DNA from: Mesorhizobium sp.
GTDB lineage: Bacteria; Pseudomonadota; Alphaproteobacteria; Rhizobiales; Rhizobiaceae
Length of the DNA: 64,000 nucleotides
Assembly (NCBI RefSeq): GCF_004962245.1
Contig: NZ_SUHQ01000033.1
Span: 1-64,000, forward strand
Reading direction: 5' to 3'
Made by a program: the position numbers and the translations under genes. Below, one piece after another: positions 63,641 through 64,000 of the stretch (its first letter is position 1; each line of letters begins with the position of its first letter). Below the pieces are notes generated by a model. That model saw only the letters and a program-made list of their open reading frames with translations, was not told the origin of the DNA and made no database searches.

Positions 63641-63806
63641 GAAACACGCCAGACTGGGTGTATGGGTTAACGCCCATCCTGGCAATGCAGAGCAGTTTGA
63701 TAGAGGCGGGAGCTTGCTGTGGAGACGGTCTGACTGTTCCGTGTGGTAGGAGCACTTTGTCCGGGCCCAAGCCCCACGCAGCCACTCCAGTGGGCTTGGG
63801 GCAAAC

Positions 63807-64000
63807 ATGAACCTACCGCTAGGATTAGATCCCGGCCGACAAGGGGGGGTATACCGCGAGAGCTGGTACGAGATCGACCTCGGCGCGATTAGGCACAACT
63901 ACCATCAACTTCGTGCGCATCTAGCTGGGACAGTGAAAATATTCGCCTGCTTGAAACGCAATGGATACGGATGTGGAGCGGGGCCTGTAGCCCGGGCTTT
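63807..64000 (+). CDS. alanine racemase-like protein, 5' part (cut by window end)
   Basis: 'SWYEIDLGAIRHNYHQLRAHLAGTVKIFACLKRNGYGCGAGPVARAF' is the N-terminal PLP barrel of alanine racemases; the PLP lysine is in 'ACLKRNGYGCG' where most Alr have 'VVKADAYGHG'. The change from ADAYGHG to RNGYGCG is unusual and marks a specialised branch. Family activity: interconversion of L- and D-alanine or another small amino acid. It lies divergent to the lost LysR gene and 187 bases after its promoter block. Start ATG 63807. Confidence 0.8.
   Translation, partial: MNLPLGLDPGRQGGVYRESWYEIDLGAIRHNYHQLRAHLAGTVKIFACLKRNGYGCGAGPVARA

Noticed and set aside
1-64000. CRISPR arrays, tRNA or rRNA genes
   Set aside because: No regularly spaced repeats, no tRNA arm patterns and no rRNA sequence were seen on either strand by eye.
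1-64000. nod boxes
   Set aside because: Looked for the long conserved nod-box pattern in intergenic regions, especially near the LysR genes; no convincing match.

Overview
The window looks like an accessory replicon or symbiosis island of a nodulating alphaproteobacterium in the Rhizobiales, most likely Mesorhizobium-like. The evidence is the high GC content, rhizobial-type insertion sequences at very high density (IS110, IS3, IS5, IS66, IS91, IS256, IS481, IS630, a RIT element and a group II intron relic), NifA/sigma-54 type promoter signals, a bioA relic, and many small catabolic cassettes each with its own Lrp, LysR or AraC-type regulator. The species assignment is inference. No tRNA, rRNA or CRISPR array was seen.

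Layout. 1-1.4 kb: IS110 and IS481 relics. 2.0-8.4 kb: a catabolic block with a GlxA-type regulator, a large FAD/GcvT (dimethylglycine or sarcosine dehydrogenase-like) enzyme, an Lrp regulator and an ectoine hydrolase/creatinase-like M24 protein. 8.4-9.9 kb: relics, including a serine recombinase. 9.9-11.1 kb: ATP-grasp ligase copy 1. 11.6-12.0 kb: broken bioA. 12.4-21.1 kb: methylaspartate ammonia-lyase, type III CoA-transferase, CitE-like lyase, LysR, aldehyde dehydrogenase, class I fumarase/mesaconase and Lrp. Together these suggest conversion of 3-methylaspartate through mesaconate and citramalyl-CoA to pyruvate and acetyl-CoA. 21.9-23.9 kb: a three-gene TIR / SLATT-type membrane protein / TIR-like operon that resembles an anti-phage defence cassette. 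24-27.8 kb: nested IS66, IS3, IS110 and IS630. 28-38.4 kb: M20 amidohydrolase, GNAT, a polyamine/spermidine-type ABC importer (fused permease, ATPase, binding protein) and an amidase. A shared ~35 bp motif lies before the M20 gene and the amidase operon and also occurs upstream of the GNAT.

38.7-48.4 kb: ATP-grasp ligase copy 2, a GNAT, an aspartate decarboxylase (PanD-like) gene behind a NifA/sigma-54 type promoter, a 2-oxoglutarate oxygenase overlapping an EctB-like aminotransferase, and a LuxR-type quorum-sensing regulator with a second candidate NifA site. With the alanine racemase that starts at the right edge, these look like a scattered pathway for a small amino-acid-derived product; that grouping is inference. 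48.8-52 kb: three IS110 relics. 52.4-53.4 kb: LysR regulator. 54.2-63.0 kb: an IS66 element split inside tnpC by a 6.1 kb insertion made of an IS91-type element and a RIT element (three tyrosine recombinases in a row). 63.5-64.0 kb: a diverged second copy of the LysR promoter with only the first codons of its gene, followed by the alanine racemase 5' end.
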